Shown piece after piece: positions 51,009 to 60,795 of a stretch of 64,000 nt of DNA. Numbering within the stretch: position 1 is the first letter of the stretch; every line of letters starts with the position of its first letter. The position numbers and the translations under genes are program-made. Source of the DNA: Caballeronia megalochromosomata (GTDB taxonomy: Bacteria > Pseudomonadota > Gammaproteobacteria > Burkholderiales > Burkholderiaceae); NCBI GenBank assembly GCA_001580565.1, contig LRBF01000078.1:1-64000 (forward strand), in the 5' to 3' direction. The notes under the pieces were generated by a model that was given only the letters and a program-made list of their open reading frames with translations, was not told the DNA's origin and did not search any database.

Positions 51009-52817
51009 ATGAAAGAATCAGACGGTACACAGCGTAAAAGATTTCGGTCGCAAGAATGGTTCGACAATCCCGACAACCCGGCAATGACGGCCATTTATCT
51101 TGAGCGCTATCTTAACTTCGGGCTCACCCGCGCCGAGCTGCAGTCTGGTAAGCCCATCATCGGTATCGCCCAAACCGGATCGGACTTGTCGCCCTGCAAT
51201 CGACACCATATCGAACTCGCCAAACGAGTACGGGAGGGCATTATCGCCGCGGGAGGAGTTCCCTTCGAGTTTCCTGTTCATCCGATCCAGGAAACGGGCA
51301 AGCGACCGGGCGCCGCGCTCGACCGAAATCTTGCGTATCTGGGCCTTGTCGAGTTGCTTTTCGGCTATCCGCTTGATGGCGTGGTGCTGACCATAGGCTG
51401 CGATAAAACGACGCCTGCCATGCTAATGGGCGCGGCCACCGTCAACATCCCTGCGATCGCGCTGTCAGTCGGGCCGATGCTTAACGGTTGGCATCGAGGA
51501 GAGCGCACCGGTGCCGGGACGATCGTTTGGAAATCGCGTGAGCGCTATGCGGCAGGCGAAATCGATTATGACCAATTCATGGACGCGGTAGCCTCCGCCG
51601 CGCCGTCGGTGGGTTATTGCAACACGATGGGCACGGCGTCAACGATGAATTCGCTCGCGGAGGCGCTCGGGATGGAGTTGCCTGGCGGTGCAGCGATTCC
51701 CGCGCCTTACCGTGAGCGTGCGCAAAACGCCTTTGAAACTGGCAAGCGCGTCGTGGGCATGGTTCTCGAAGATCTCAAACCATCGGACATCATGACGCGC
51801 GAGGCCTTCGAGAACGCCATCGTGGTGAACTCCGCAATAGGCGGATCGACAAACGCCCCTATCCACCTGAACGCAATTGCCAGACATCTCGGTATCGATC
51901 TGTCGAATGACGATTGGCAGCGCATCGGTCACGATGTTCCCCTCCTCGTCAATCTGCAACCCGCCGGCGAGTATCTGGGCGAAGACTACTTTCGAGCCGG
52001 CGGCGTGCCCGCCGTCATCGCTGAGTTGATGAAGGAAAACCGTCTACTTCATCCGGACGCGTTGACAGTGAACGGCAAGACCATCGGGGAAAATTGTGGT
52101 GCGGCCGAAAACTTCAACGCCGATGTGATACGCCCAATCGGCAAACCGTTGATGAACAAAGCTGGGTTCATCAACCTGAAAGGCAATCTCTTCGACAGCG
52201 CGATCATGAAGACGAGCGTGATCTCGCCCGAGTTCCGCGAGCGCTATCTGTCGAATCCGGCTGATCCTGACGCGTTCGAATGTGTGGCCGAGGTATTCGA
52301 TGGCCCGGAGGACTATCATAGGCGCATCGATGACCCATCATTTGAATTGACGGAGACGACGGTGCTGATTATGCGTGGTGCCGGGCCCGTCGGTTATCCA
52401 GGCGCCGCGGAAGTGGTGAACATGCAGCCACCTTCATACTTGATCAAGCGCGGCATCCATACTCTGCCTTGCATCGGCGACGGCCGGCAGTCCGGCACTT
52501 CGGGTTCACCGTCGATACTCAATGCTTCCCCGGAAGCTGCGGTCAACGGCAACCTCGCGCTGGTCAGATCCGGCGACAGAATTCGAATCGATCTGAAGGA
52601 GGCCATCGCAGAACTGATGGTCGGGAAAGACGAATTGGCTAGGCGTCGTCGCGCTCTCGAAGAAAGCGGCGGTTACCCATTCCCCGCCAGTCAGACGCCT
52701 TGGCAAGAGATTCAGCGCAGCATGGTGGGCCAACTCGATAGCGGCATGGTCCTCGAGCCGGCAGTTAAGTATCAGCGCCTCGCCCAGACGAAAGGACTAC
52801 CGCGCGACAACCACTGA
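51009..52817 (+). CDS. IlvD/Edd-family sugar-acid dehydratase
   Basis: 602 residues, the length of the sugar-acid branch of the IlvD/Edd family (L-arabinonate, D-xylonate and related dehydratases), which forms 2-keto-3-deoxy acids. The three Fe-S cysteines are C63 ([10 protein letters not shown]), C131 ([10 protein letters not shown]) and C202 (VGYCNTMGT). GGAGG precedes the ATG at 51009. First gene of the LacI-controlled operon, with gluconolactonase-like and SDR genes further down; together they would give dehydrogenase, lactonase and dehydratase steps of a non-phosphorylating sugar pathway. A valine-pathway role is unlikely. Confidence 0.9.
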   Translation: MKESDGTQRKRFRSQEWFDNPDNPAMTAIYLERYLNFGLTRAELQSGKPIIGIAQTGSDLSPCNRHHIELAKRVREGIIAAGGVPFEFPVHPIQETGKRPGAALDRNLAYLGLVELLFGYPLDGVVLTIGCDKTTPAMLMGAATVNIPAIALSVGPMLNGWHRGERTGAGTIVWKSRERYAAGEIDYDQFMDAVASAAPSVGYCNTMGTASTMNSLAEALGMELPGGAAIPAPYRERAQNAFETGKRVVGMVLEDLKPSDIMTREAFENAIVVNSAIGGSTNAPIHLNAIARHLGIDLSNDDWQRIGHDVPLLVNLQPAGEYLGEDYFRAGGVPAVIAELMKENRLLHPDALTVNGKTIGENCGAAENFNADVIRPIGKPLMNKAGFINLKGNLFDSAIMKTSVISPEFRERYLSNPADPDAFECVAEVFDGPEDYHRRIDDPSFELTETTVLIMRGAGPVGYPGAAEVVNMQPPSYLIKRGIHTLPCIGDGRQSGTSGSPSILNASPEAAVNGNLALVRSGDRIRIDLKEAIAELMVGKDELARRRRALEESGGYPFPASQTPWQEIQRSMVGQLDSGMVLEPAVKYQRLAQTKGLPRDNH

Positions 52818-52867
52818 CTGTTGCCTCAGGTGAGGGTAAACGACGAGGCGTGATCGAGCAAAACGCG

Positions 52868-52962
52868 TTGACAGGGAAATACTGACGGCGTACTTTAACG
52901 TTAAAGAAGAAGGGCAAGCGCTAGGACATACGATGTTGCGGCCCGATTCTTAAACGTTAAAG
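52868..52962 (+). promoter_or_regulatory. Second promoter of the cluster with two LacI operators
   Basis: TTGACA (52868-52873) and TACTTT (52891-52896) are exactly 17 bp apart. The perfect palindrome CTTTAACGTTAAAG (52893-52906) overlaps the -10 box and CTTAAACGTTAAAG (52949-52962) follows 56 bp further on, between the promoter and the binding-protein gene. Two sites suggest cooperative or looped repression of the transporter genes. Confidence 0.82.
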
Positions 52963-53008
52963 AACAACAGAAGCGCCGTTCAGCATTCCGATAATCATGA
53001 AGGTAGAA

Positions 53009-54133
53009 ATGACCAAGCGAAATGATCCCTCCTCGCCGTTCCGACGCAATCTCCTCGTCGGTGCAGCCTCTGTTGGCGCGCTGGCAGCACTTGGAAGCGT
53101 TCTGCCGCGCGCCGCGAAGGGCGCGTCCGGCGGGACGAAAGCGTTGACGATCTTTACCTGGGAGACATATCACGACGATGACTGGCTTGCCGAATGGAGC
53201 AAGAGAACCGGTGTGAAGGTTAATGCGATCCGTACGGGATCGGTCGACGAGATGTACGCGAAATTGCGTTCTGGCGCGGTGGCCGCAGACATCATCTATC
53301 TCGACGTGGGCTCGATGCCGCGCCTCATCGACGCGAATCTCATCGCTCCGCTGGACCCGGCGAAAGTCTCAGGCGCGAGAAATATCGCCGCTGCAATGAA
53401 TTGGCAGGAGCGTTGCACTCAGAAGGGCAAGCTCTGGGGCGTGCCCTACAACTGGGGCACGCAGCCGCTGATGTACAACACGAAGGTGGTGAGCACAAGG
53501 CCGCAGTCATGGAAGGTCTTATGGGACACGAAGTACGCAGGCAAAGTTAATCTGCCGGACGACGCCTATATCACGTTCCCGATGATCGCCCTTGCAATCG
53601 GGGCGAAAAATCCGTATCGCCTGACGGACGCTGAATTCAATCAATGCGTTCAGGCGTTAAAGGACCTGCGCCCGCAATTGCGCACGATTGCGCGCGGCTT
53701 TGACGATGCCACGTCACTTTACGCCACCGGTGACGCCGACCTTGGCTACTGCCAAAACCTGACCTCGGTGTTCCAGTTGCAAAAGCAAGGCAAACCGTTC
53801 GATTTCGCGTTTCCCAAGGAAGGCACGCCAACCTACATCGACTGCGCGATCGTGACTCCCAAAGGCGCAAATCGCAAGGTGGTCTACGACTTCATCAACG
53901 ACAACCTCTCGCCCCAATGGCAGTCTCGCTTTATCACCCGTTCTTCCAATAACGGTGTGCTCGATGTGAAGACCGCACTCGCCGCGGGCGTGGCGAAGGA
54001 TGCCGTCAATAAGACCAATATCCCCAATCAGGAAGAGCCCGGTTTCTGGCAAAAGATGTCGATCCTGCAGAACCCGGAAAGCATCGATCGTCGGCTGGAA
54101 ATCTGGAACGCCTTCAAGGCCGGCACGCTTTAA
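53009..54133 (+). CDS. Extracellular solute-binding protein of a polyamine-type (PotD-like) ABC transporter
   Basis: 374 residues. An N-terminal arginine pair followed by a hydrophobic run (FRRNLLVGAASVGALAALG) looks like a Tat or Sec signal. The mature domain starts LTIFTWETYHDDDWLAEWSKRTG, the PotD/PotF-type pattern, with YNWGTQPLMYNTKVV later. ATG at 53009 (AAGG five bases upstream) is preferred to 52997. It stands alone behind its own LacI-controlled promoter, followed directly by ATPase and permease genes. The company of sugar enzymes suggests the ligand is a sugar-like or amino-sugar compound, not spermidine. Confidence 0.88.
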   Translation: MTKRNDPSSPFRRNLLVGAASVGALAALGSVLPRAAKGASGGTKALTIFTWETYHDDDWLAEWSKRTGVKVNAIRTGSVDEMYAKLRSGAVAADIIYLDVGSMPRLIDANLIAPLDPAKVSGARNIAAAMNWQERCTQKGKLWGVPYNWGTQPLMYNTKVVSTRPQSWKVLWDTKYAGKVNLPDDAYITFPMIALAIGAKNPYRLTDAEFNQCVQALKDLRPQLRTIARGFDDATSLYATGDADLGYCQNLTSVFQLQKQGKPFDFAFPKEGTPTYIDCAIVTPKGANRKVVYDFINDNLSPQWQSRFITRSSNNGVLDVKTALAAGVAKDAVNKTNIPNQEEPGFWQKMSILQNPESIDRRLEIWNAFKAGTL

Positions 54134-54136
54134 AAC

Positions 54137-55306
54137 ATGGTGAATACAATGCAACGGACACTAGCCGCGATGGATATGCCTCTGCACCACAGCAGTGACG
54201 ACGTCGGAAATGCAAACGTCGCCGCGCCCACCCGATCCAATGGGCAGTTCATTATCGACCTCGACCAGGTCTCCAAACACTATCCGGGCGCAGCGCAACC
54301 TGCTTTGCATCCCACCACGCTATCCATTGGCAAGGGTGAGTTTTTTTCGATTCTCGGTCCCAGCGGCTCGGGTAAGACCACCACACTGCGTTTGATTGCT
54401 GGCTTCGAGCGGCCTGACTCCGGCATCGTCAACCTGGCGAATGCCGATGTCACGCAGCTTCCGCCGAACAAACGCGACGTCAATACGGTCTTTCAAAATT
54501 ATGCGTTGTTTCCGCATCTGAACATCTTCGACAACGTCGCCTATCCACTGCGCATGAAGCGTGTGAGGGGGGCCGACATCAAGGCGCGCGTGGAAGAGGC
54601 CTTGTCGCTGGTGGAGATGTCTGACTTTCGCAGTCGCTTGCCACATCAGCTCTCGGGCGGGCAGCGGCAACGAATCGCACTCGCTCGCGCATTGGTCGGT
54701 CGCCCTCAGGTGCTGTTGCTCGACGAGCCGCTGGGTGCACTCGACCTGCGTCTTCGCCAGCAGATGCAGCACGTGCTGACCTCGCTCCAGGAGCAACTCG
54801 GCATTACGTTTGTGTATGTCACGCATGATCAAGGCGAAGCGCTGTCTATGTCGGATCGCGTCGCGATCATGAATCACGGACGCATCGAGCAGATTGGCTC
54901 GCCCGAAGATCTGTATTACTCGCCGAAAAGTGAATTCGTGGCAGCCTTTGTCGGCAAATCGAATTTGCTCGATGTGCAGATCGAAGAGGGCCGTGGCTTC
55001 CGAGAGGCAAGGATCGCAGGCCACGCAATCGAATTACCGCAAGCGCGCAAAACCGGCCGAGCCAAACTCGTCGTGCGGTGCGAGAGTCTCGCGGTGACGC
55101 GCTCGCCCGATCACGATGCTGCCGTGAGCCTGCCTGCGACCGTCGAAAACGTTCTTTTTCTCGGCACCGGCCTCGAGATCATTCTCGATTGCCAGGGCGT
55201 CACCCTGACGGCGCTGGTCACCGCGCAACGCGAACGGCAATTCGCAACGGGCGATACGGTGTACTGCAGCTTCAAATCTTCCGATGTGGTGGTGCTCCAT
55301 GACTAA
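54137..55306 (+). CDS. ABC transporter ATPase (PotA-like)
   Basis: 389 residues. Walker A GPSGSGKTTT, Q-loop VFQNYALFPH, signature LSGGQRQR, Walker B LLLDEPLGALD and switch histidine YVTHDQ are all present, followed by a TOBE-type regulatory C-terminus. An unusual 35-residue N-terminal extension precedes the first strand. Starts three bases after the binding-protein stop and overlaps the permease start by eight bases. Drives import through the fused permease. Confidence 0.93.
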   Translation: MVNTMQRTLAAMDMPLHHSSDDVGNANVAAPTRSNGQFIIDLDQVSKHYPGAAQPALHPTTLSIGKGEFFSILGPSGSGKTTTLRLIAGFERPDSGIVNLANADVTQLPPNKRDVNTVFQNYALFPHLNIFDNVAYPLRMKRVRGADIKARVEEALSLVEMSDFRSRLPHQLSGGQRQRIALARALVGRPQVLLLDEPLGALDLRLRQQMQHVLTSLQEQLGITFVYVTHDQGEALSMSDRVAIMNHGRIEQIGSPEDLYYSPKSEFVAAFVGKSNLLDVQIEEGRGFREARIAGHAIELPQARKTGRAKLVVRCESLAVTRSPDHDAAVSLPATVENVLFLGTGLEIILDCQGVTLTALVTAQRERQFATGDTVYCSFKSSDVVVLHD

Positions 55307-57050
55307 GGCCGCTTTGGACGGTGCGATCCAAACACGTATCCAACCGCATCGACCGCTGCTCGATCTTGCGTCCATGCTAAAGCCCGGGCGCGTTCCGATC
55401 TACGGCTGGCTCGCATTGTTTGTATTCCTGCCGAATATATTACTGGTCGTGACGAGTTTTATGAGGTCGTCAGGCGGGGCGGTCGTCTACACGCCAACGC
55501 TGTCGAACTACGCTTCCATCGTCGTTTCGTCGACCGTGCAGATGCTCGCGTTAAAGACCATTGCTATTGCCGCTTCGTCGGCATTGCTGGCGACGGCCGT
55601 TGCCTATCCGCTTGCCTATTACATCAGCAAATGCTTGGTACGCGGCAAGACAATCGCCGCGCTGATGATCGTGATCCCGCTGTGGATCAGCCTGCTCATG
55701 CGGATATTCGCGTGGCGCATCATTCTTGGCGAGCACGGCGTTTTGAACGCCCTGCTGCTCGACATGGGCTTGATTTCAAAGCCTAGCGCCTTGTTTCTTT
55801 ACACGCCGTTTGCGGTCGTTCTCACCATGACGTCGATGGCGGTTCCCTACGTTTTCGTCGCAGCGTATGCGGCAATTGAGCGCGTGCCGGGTAGCCTGAT
55901 CGAAGCCGCGCGTGATAACGGTGCTTCGTCGCTGCGCACCTTCACTACCGTCGTTTGGCCCGTCACGCGGCAGGGCACGGCCATCGGCGTGGCGCTTGCA
56001 TTCCTGATGGCGATTGGCGACTACGTCACGCCGGCGATGGTCGGCGGGATCAACGGCACGACACTCGGCATGGTGATCTCGTCGCAGTTCGGCATGGCCG
56101 GTAATTGGCCCCTTGGGGCTGCCATGGCGATCTATGTACTGATGCTCGTGATCGCGATTCTCGCACTGCTGTTCGCATTGACGCGCTCGAAGGGTGTGCT
56201 CACCGAAGTGGATGTCGGCGCACCACCGCGGGTCGCTGAATGGGCGACGCTCACTGCGGGACAAAAACTCGCCCGTATTGCAGCACGCATCATCTTCGTT
56301 GGACCGTATTTGCTCCTTTACGCGCCGCTCGCGGTGATTACGACGTTCTCGTTCAATGATTCTTCGGTTCAGTCGCTGCCGCTGAAGGGCTTCACGCTGC
56401 GCTGGTATGTCGATCTCGCGAGTAACGAACCGTTGCTTCAATCGCTGTGGTTCAGTGTCGAACTGGCCTTTGCGGCGACTGTACTCGGGGTGATTGTCGG
56501 TACGGCATTCGCTTTTCTTTTCGCCCACTGGCAAGGGCGCGCCTCCTCCGTAACGGAAAACCTGGTTGCCTTGCCGCTCGCGGTGCCAGGAGTTGTGCTC
56601 GGGATCTCTCTGGTTATGGCGACATCGGCCGCGGGCATTGCTCCGGGGATGGTGAGGTTGTTGATTGGCCACGTTGTGTTTGTAATGCCGGTTGTATTGC
56701 TGGTCGTGTCTACTCGCTTGCGGCGGGTTGACCCGAGCTTTGCCTTGGCTTCGCGGGATTTGGGCGCGGGCTGGTGGGCGACCTTCTGGCGCATTCAACT
56801 GCCGATGATTCGTGGGGCGGTCGTCGGCGGTGCATTACTCGGTTTCACCATGTCGGTAGACGAGGTCGTGGTGTCGCTTTTCCTCTGCGGTGCAGATCCT
56901 ACGCTTCCGGTCTTCGTCTGGAACCAGACGCGATTTGGCTTCACGCCCTCGGTGAACGCTATCTTCACCTGCATTGGAGCGATTTCCCTCGGGCTGATCT
57001 TGTTCGCCCAATCGCTGATTAACCCTTTGTCTGCTCGTAAGACGGCTTAA
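55299..57050 (+). CDS. Fused double ABC permease (PotB-PotC-like)
   Basis: 583 residues, about twice a normal permease, containing two complete permease halves. The first runs from about residue 20 to 300 with the ATPase-coupling EAA-type loop IEAARDNGASSLRTFTTVVWP; the second runs from about residue 325 to the end with ASRDLGAGWWATFWRIQLP in the same role. In PotABCD systems these are separate PotB and PotC chains. ATG at 55299, overlapping the ATPase gene, is preferred to 55284. Forms the membrane channel with the PotA- and PotD-like neighbours. Confidence 0.9.
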   Translation: MTKAALDGAIQTRIQPHRPLLDLASMLKPGRVPIYGWLALFVFLPNILLVVTSFMRSSGGAVVYTPTLSNYASIVVSSTVQMLALKTIAIAASSALLATAVAYPLAYYISKCLVRGKTIAALMIVIPLWISLLMRIFAWRIILGEHGVLNALLLDMGLISKPSALFLYTPFAVVLTMTSMAVPYVFVAAYAAIERVPGSLIEAARDNGASSLRTFTTVVWPVTRQGTAIGVALAFLMAIGDYVTPAMVGGINGTTLGMVISSQFGMAGNWPLGAAMAIYVLMLVIAILALLFALTRSKGVLTEVDVGAPPRVAEWATLTAGQKLARIAARIIFVGPYLLLYAPLAVITTFSFNDSSVQSLPLKGFTLRWYVDLASNEPLLQSLWFSVELAFAATVLGVIVGTAFAFLFAHWQGRASSVTENLVALPLAVPGVVLGISLVMATSAAGIAPGMVRLLIGHVVFVMPVVLLVVSTRLRRVDPSFALASRDLGAGWWATFWRIQLPMIRGAVVGGALLGFTMSVDEVVVSLFLCGADPTLPVFVWNQTRFGFTPSVNAIFTCIGAISLGLILFAQSLINPLSARKTA

Positions 57051-57068
57051 CCTGTTGGAGAATGTGTA

Positions 57069-58133
57069 ATGACCATTACTCGGGAAAATTTTGGAAGTTT
57101 TGAAGGCAAAGACGTTCACGCTTATACGCTGATTAACGCCAGCGGCTGCAAGGCCCGTCTGATTACTTTTGGCGCGCGCCTGGTGGAAATGCATGCACCC
57201 GACAAGCAGGGTCGATTGGCGGACATCGTCCTCGGCTTTGATAACCTCGACAGGTATATCACCACCGACACGTATTTTGGCGCGACCTGCGGTCGTTATG
57301 GGAATCGTATCCGCGAAGCCAGTTTCGCGCTCGACGACCAGGTCATCCAAGTGACCGGCAACGAAGCAGGCAATCATCTTCATGGCGGCGTGCGCGGGTT
57401 TGACAAGTATGTGTGGGAGGCCTACCCGAACGAGGAGGAGAACTCTATTACTTTTACGCACCTGTCGCGTAGCGGTGACGAGGGTTTCCCGGGCGAACTT
57501 TTGCTTAAGGCGAAATACGTCCTCACCGATGACAACCGTCTGCTGATCACCATGTCGGGAATTACCGATGCGCCGACCATCCTCAATATGGTCCACCATT
57601 CGTACTGGAACGTCGCAGGGCACGATTCAGGAAGTCTCTTTGGTCAATCGCTTAAAGTCGAAGCCGACTACTACACGCCCGTTGACGCCGAGCTGCTCGC
57701 GACGGGCGAGATTCAGTCCGTTGCCGGCACGCCTTTCGATTTTCGCGAGCAAAAGCGCATTGGCCAGGACGTACGTGGCGTGGAGAACGCCGGTGCAGGC
57801 CGGCTGACAGAAGAGGGCGGCGGTTATGACCACAATTGGGTTTTGCGATCTTTTGGGCCAGGACTCAACCCTGTCGCCACACTGTGGGACCAGGAGTCCG
57901 GGCGCGGAATCCATCTGAAATCAACCGAGCCCGGTGTGCAGATCTATACGGGCGGCTACATCAATGCGTCAGTGATCGGCAAGGGCGATAAGCCGTACTG
58001 CCCTTACGCGGGCGTGACGTTTGAAACGCAGAAGTTCCCGGGCTCGCCGAACCTCGCGCACTTTTCGAGCAGCCGCCTCAATCCGGGCGAGGTGTACACC
58101 CATCAGATGGAAGTTCAGTTCTTTGCACGCTAG
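57069..58133 (+). CDS. Aldose 1-epimerase (GalM-like)
   Basis: 354 residues. Family marks: ARLVEMHAPDKQGRLADIVLGFD, TYFGATCGRYGNRI, GNEAGNHLHGG, the catalytic-histidine segment MVHHSYWNVAG and EPGVQIYTGGYIN. GalM enzymes equilibrate alpha and beta anomers of free sugars before oxidation. Presence of an epimerase directly after the transporter genes supports a free aldose as the cargo. GGAG precedes the ATG at 57069. Confidence 0.92.
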   Translation: MTITRENFGSFEGKDVHAYTLINASGCKARLITFGARLVEMHAPDKQGRLADIVLGFDNLDRYITTDTYFGATCGRYGNRIREASFALDDQVIQVTGNEAGNHLHGGVRGFDKYVWEAYPNEEENSITFTHLSRSGDEGFPGELLLKAKYVLTDDNRLLITMSGITDAPTILNMVHHSYWNVAGHDSGSLFGQSLKVEADYYTPVDAELLATGEIQSVAGTPFDFREQKRIGQDVRGVENAGAGRLTEEGGGYDHNWVLRSFGPGLNPVATLWDQESGRGIHLKSTEPGVQIYTGGYINASVIGKGDKPYCPYAGVTFETQKFPGSPNLAHFSSSRLNPGEVYTHQMEVQFFAR

Positions 58134-58147
58134 TCTGGAGCCTTGTG

Positions 58148-59863
58148 ATGTCGACAACCAATCATTTCGATGCGATCGTCATCGGCGCTGGACATAACGG
58201 TCTGGTTTGCGCGAACTATCTGGCGCGGGCGGGCTTAAGCGTCCTCGTGCTGGAAGCGCGTAACGTGATCGGCGGTGCATGTGTGAGCGAAGAGCTCGTG
58301 AGCGGCGCGACCTGGTCATCGTGCTCATTCATTCAGGGCATGTTGCGTCCGGAGATCATCAACGACCTCGAACTCGCGAAATACGGGCTCGTGTCGAAGT
58401 CACCGGATGTGCAGGGTTTTGGGCTCTGGGAGGATGGTGACCACTTCTTCCTGCACAAGGATCTGGATCGCACGATCGCGTCAATTGAGAAGCACAGCCG
58501 CGGCGATGGAGAGAATTTCCTTCGTTTCGCCTCCAGAATGAAGCGTTATGGCGACGTGACGCGTGACGTGCTGCTCTCAGAGCCGCCTACGCGTTCCGAG
58601 TTTTTGAAACTTTTTGAAGACGAGGGAGAGCATGAACTTCTGCAGGAGTTCGTGCTGTCATCCGCTGGTGCGCTTACCGAGAAATACATGCGCTCCGAGC
58701 GGCTGCGCGGCTACATGATGTTTCTTGGCATGGTGTCGACGTGGGGCGGGCCCTCCACACCGGGTACTTCGTACGTGTATGGCTACCATGCGCAGGGCGA
58801 ATTTGACGGCATTCTTGGTCGTTGGGGCATCCCCGTCGGCGGGATGGGCGCAATTACGCGGGCGCTGGCCGCTTCGGCCGCGGCTCATGGCGCAATGGTT
58901 CGCATCAATGCTCCGGTTGAACAGGTCATCGTACGGGGAGGCGAAGTGAACGGCGTCGTGCTGAAGTCCGGCGAGGAATTTAGCGCTGACATCGTCGTAT
59001 CAAACGCCGATCCGAAGCGCTCGCTGACACAGTTTCTTGAACCGAAGCATCTGCCGGACAAGGTCCGCAAAGCCGCAGAACAGATTGACCAGAAGGGCTC
59101 GATGGCGCGTATTCACCTGCTGATCGACGAACTGCCGAAATACGTGGGTTTCGACAACGCGAACGCGGGCCCCGAACATCAAGGTCACACCATTCTTGGG
59201 GCCAGTGCTGAGCGCTATGAGGCGGCGTGGACCGCGCAGCGGCTGGGTAAGTTTGCCGAGGAGTACGTCATTGAGGCACTTATTCACTCGGTAACGGATT
59301 CTTCAGTGGCTCGCGAGGGCCAACACACGTTGACATTGGGCGTCCAGCAATTGCCCTTTGATCTGGCCGAAGGAACATGGGACGACCATAAGGAAACGTG
59401 GGCGGACGGTGTCGTGAAGACGCTTTGCAAATACGCACCGAACCTGGCGAACCACATCGTCGGCCGTCATGTGATTACTCCGCGCGATCTGCAAAACACC
59501 TACAACCTGACTGGCGGCAATATCTTTCAGGCATCGATGGTAGGCCTTGATCAGTTGATGGATGCACGGCCGTTCTCTGGCTGCGGTCACTATCGGACGC
59601 CGGTCACCAACTACTATCTGTGCGGCGCCGGAACTCATCCCGGAGGCGGCGTAACGGGCGCACCTGGTCATAACGCGGCCATGCGCATCCTTGCCGACAT
59701 GCGGGGTGATTACTCGGTTCGGCAGGTTAGAACACGCGCCGGGGGTAAGACCTTCATCGACAGTCTTATGGAAACCGGTCTGGGGCAGAAGGCGGGCTTT
59801 CATATTGCCAAATCGAAGAGTCTTCGTTCTCTCACGCGGCACTTTTCAAAATCGAAGAGCTGA
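58148..59863 (+). CDS. FAD-dependent oxidoreductase of the phytoene-desaturase-like family
   Basis: 571 residues. The N-terminal Rossmann motif AIVIGAGHNGLVCANYLARAG is followed by VLEARNVIGGACVSEE, and the C-terminus carries CGAGTHPGGGVTGAPGHNAA, the second FAD signature of the PDS/PYROXD2-like group. These enzymes remove or move hydrogens on hydrophobic or polyol substrates. No carotenoid genes are nearby; within this sugar operon it may oxidise the sugar or an aglycone. GGAG lies seven bases before ATG 58148. Downstream ferredoxin and reductase genes might be functionally related. Confidence 0.88.
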   Translation: MSTTNHFDAIVIGAGHNGLVCANYLARAGLSVLVLEARNVIGGACVSEELVSGATWSSCSFIQGMLRPEIINDLELAKYGLVSKSPDVQGFGLWEDGDHFFLHKDLDRTIASIEKHSRGDGENFLRFASRMKRYGDVTRDVLLSEPPTRSEFLKLFEDEGEHELLQEFVLSSAGALTEKYMRSERLRGYMMFLGMVSTWGGPSTPGTSYVYGYHAQGEFDGILGRWGIPVGGMGAITRALAASAAAHGAMVRINAPVEQVIVRGGEVNGVVLKSGEEFSADIVVSNADPKRSLTQFLEPKHLPDKVRKAAEQIDQKGSMARIHLLIDELPKYVGFDNANAGPEHQGHTILGASAERYEAAWTAQRLGKFAEEYVIEALIHSVTDSSVAREGQHTLTLGVQQLPFDLAEGTWDDHKETWADGVVKTLCKYAPNLANHIVGRHVITPRDLQNTYNLTGGNIFQASMVGLDQLMDARPFSGCGHYRTPVTNYYLCGAGTHPGGGVTGAPGHNAAMRILADMRGDYSVRQVRTRAGGKTFIDSLMETGLGQKAGFHIAKSKSLRSLTRHFSKSKS

Positions 59864-59944
59864 CAGATAGCCGTCGCATGAATCGGCAGTCCCGATCACG
59901 GCACATGAGCTGGGACTGCTCAAACTGAAAAACTGGAGCATACA

Positions 59945-60727
59945 GTGGAACAAGGATTGATGGAGAACGCCGCGCGCTTTCCGAGCTTGCGCGACCGGGT
60001 CGTGTTCATTACCGGAGGCGCCTCGGGCATCGGGCGCAGCATCGTTGAGCACTTTCATGATCAAGGTAGCAAGGTCGCATTCGTTGACATCAACGATAAG
60101 GCTGGCCGGCAACTGGTCGATGAGTTAGAAGGCCGCGGGGGACACCGGCCTTACTTCGAGGCGTGTGACCTGCGGGACGTCGGCCAACTGGAAGCCGTGA
60201 TCGCGCGCGTCGGGGAAAAACTGGGGCCGATCCGGGCCTTAGTGAACAACGCGGGCAATGACGATCGGCATACGCTCGAGCAAGTGTCCTCCGATTACTT
60301 CGATGACCGCATTAGCGTCAATCTCAAGCATCAGCTCTTTGCCGCGAAATTCGTGCGTCCGCAGATGCGCGACGCGGGCGGCGGCTCGATCATCAATTTC
60401 AGTTCGATCACCTGGACTGTCGCGGATGGCGATTGCGTGTGCTACGTGACGTCAAAGGCGGCCGTGGTGGGGCTCACGCGTGCGCTGTCCACCGAACTCG
60501 GCGGCGAAAACATTCGCGTGAATGCGATCGCGCCGGGCTGGGTGATGACCGAGCGTCAAGTGTCGCTGTGGCTCGATGAAAAGGGCGAAAAACAGATCGA
60601 CGAACGCCAAGCACTCAAGGGCCGTCTTCATTCGCCCGATATCGCGCGCATGGCGCTATGGCTGGCAGCCGACGACAGCAAGATGTGTTCGAAACAGACC
60701 TTCGTGGTTGATGCCGGCTGGATTTAA
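59945..60727 (+). CDS. Short-chain dehydrogenase, probable sugar 1-dehydrogenase
   Basis: 260 residues with TGGASGIG at residues 23-30, NNAG near residue 99, an SS segment and YVTSK as catalytic tyrosine and lysine, and VVDAGWI at the C-terminus. It resembles SDR sugar dehydrogenases that oxidise aldoses at C1 to lactones. With the epimerase, gluconolactonase-like and dehydratase genes of the same operon it would supply the first oxidation. The GTG at 59945 has GGAG seven bases upstream; ATG at 59960 is an alternative. Confidence 0.88.
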   Translation: MEQGLMENAARFPSLRDRVVFITGGASGIGRSIVEHFHDQGSKVAFVDINDKAGRQLVDELEGRGGHRPYFEACDLRDVGQLEAVIARVGEKLGPIRALVNNAGNDDRHTLEQVSSDYFDDRISVNLKHQLFAAKFVRPQMRDAGGGSIINFSSITWTVADGDCVCYVTSKAAVVGLTRALSTELGGENIRVNAIAPGWVMTERQVSLWLDEKGEKQIDERQALKGRLHSPDIARMALWLAADDSKMCSKQTFVVDAGWI

Positions 60728-60767
60728 GCAAACGGTTGTCGACCAGTCGCGGTAAGTGCAGCTTAAA

Positions 60768-60781
60768 CTTAAACGTTAAAG
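60768..60781 (+). promoter_or_regulatory. LacI operator inside the cluster
   Basis: CTTAAACGTTAAAG, identical to the operators at 50876 and 52949, stands 14 bp before the RraA-like start. An internal site could repress an additional promoter for the distal genes or cooperate with the upstream sites by looping. Confidence 0.82.
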
Positions 60782-60795
60782 ATACAGGATTTGAC

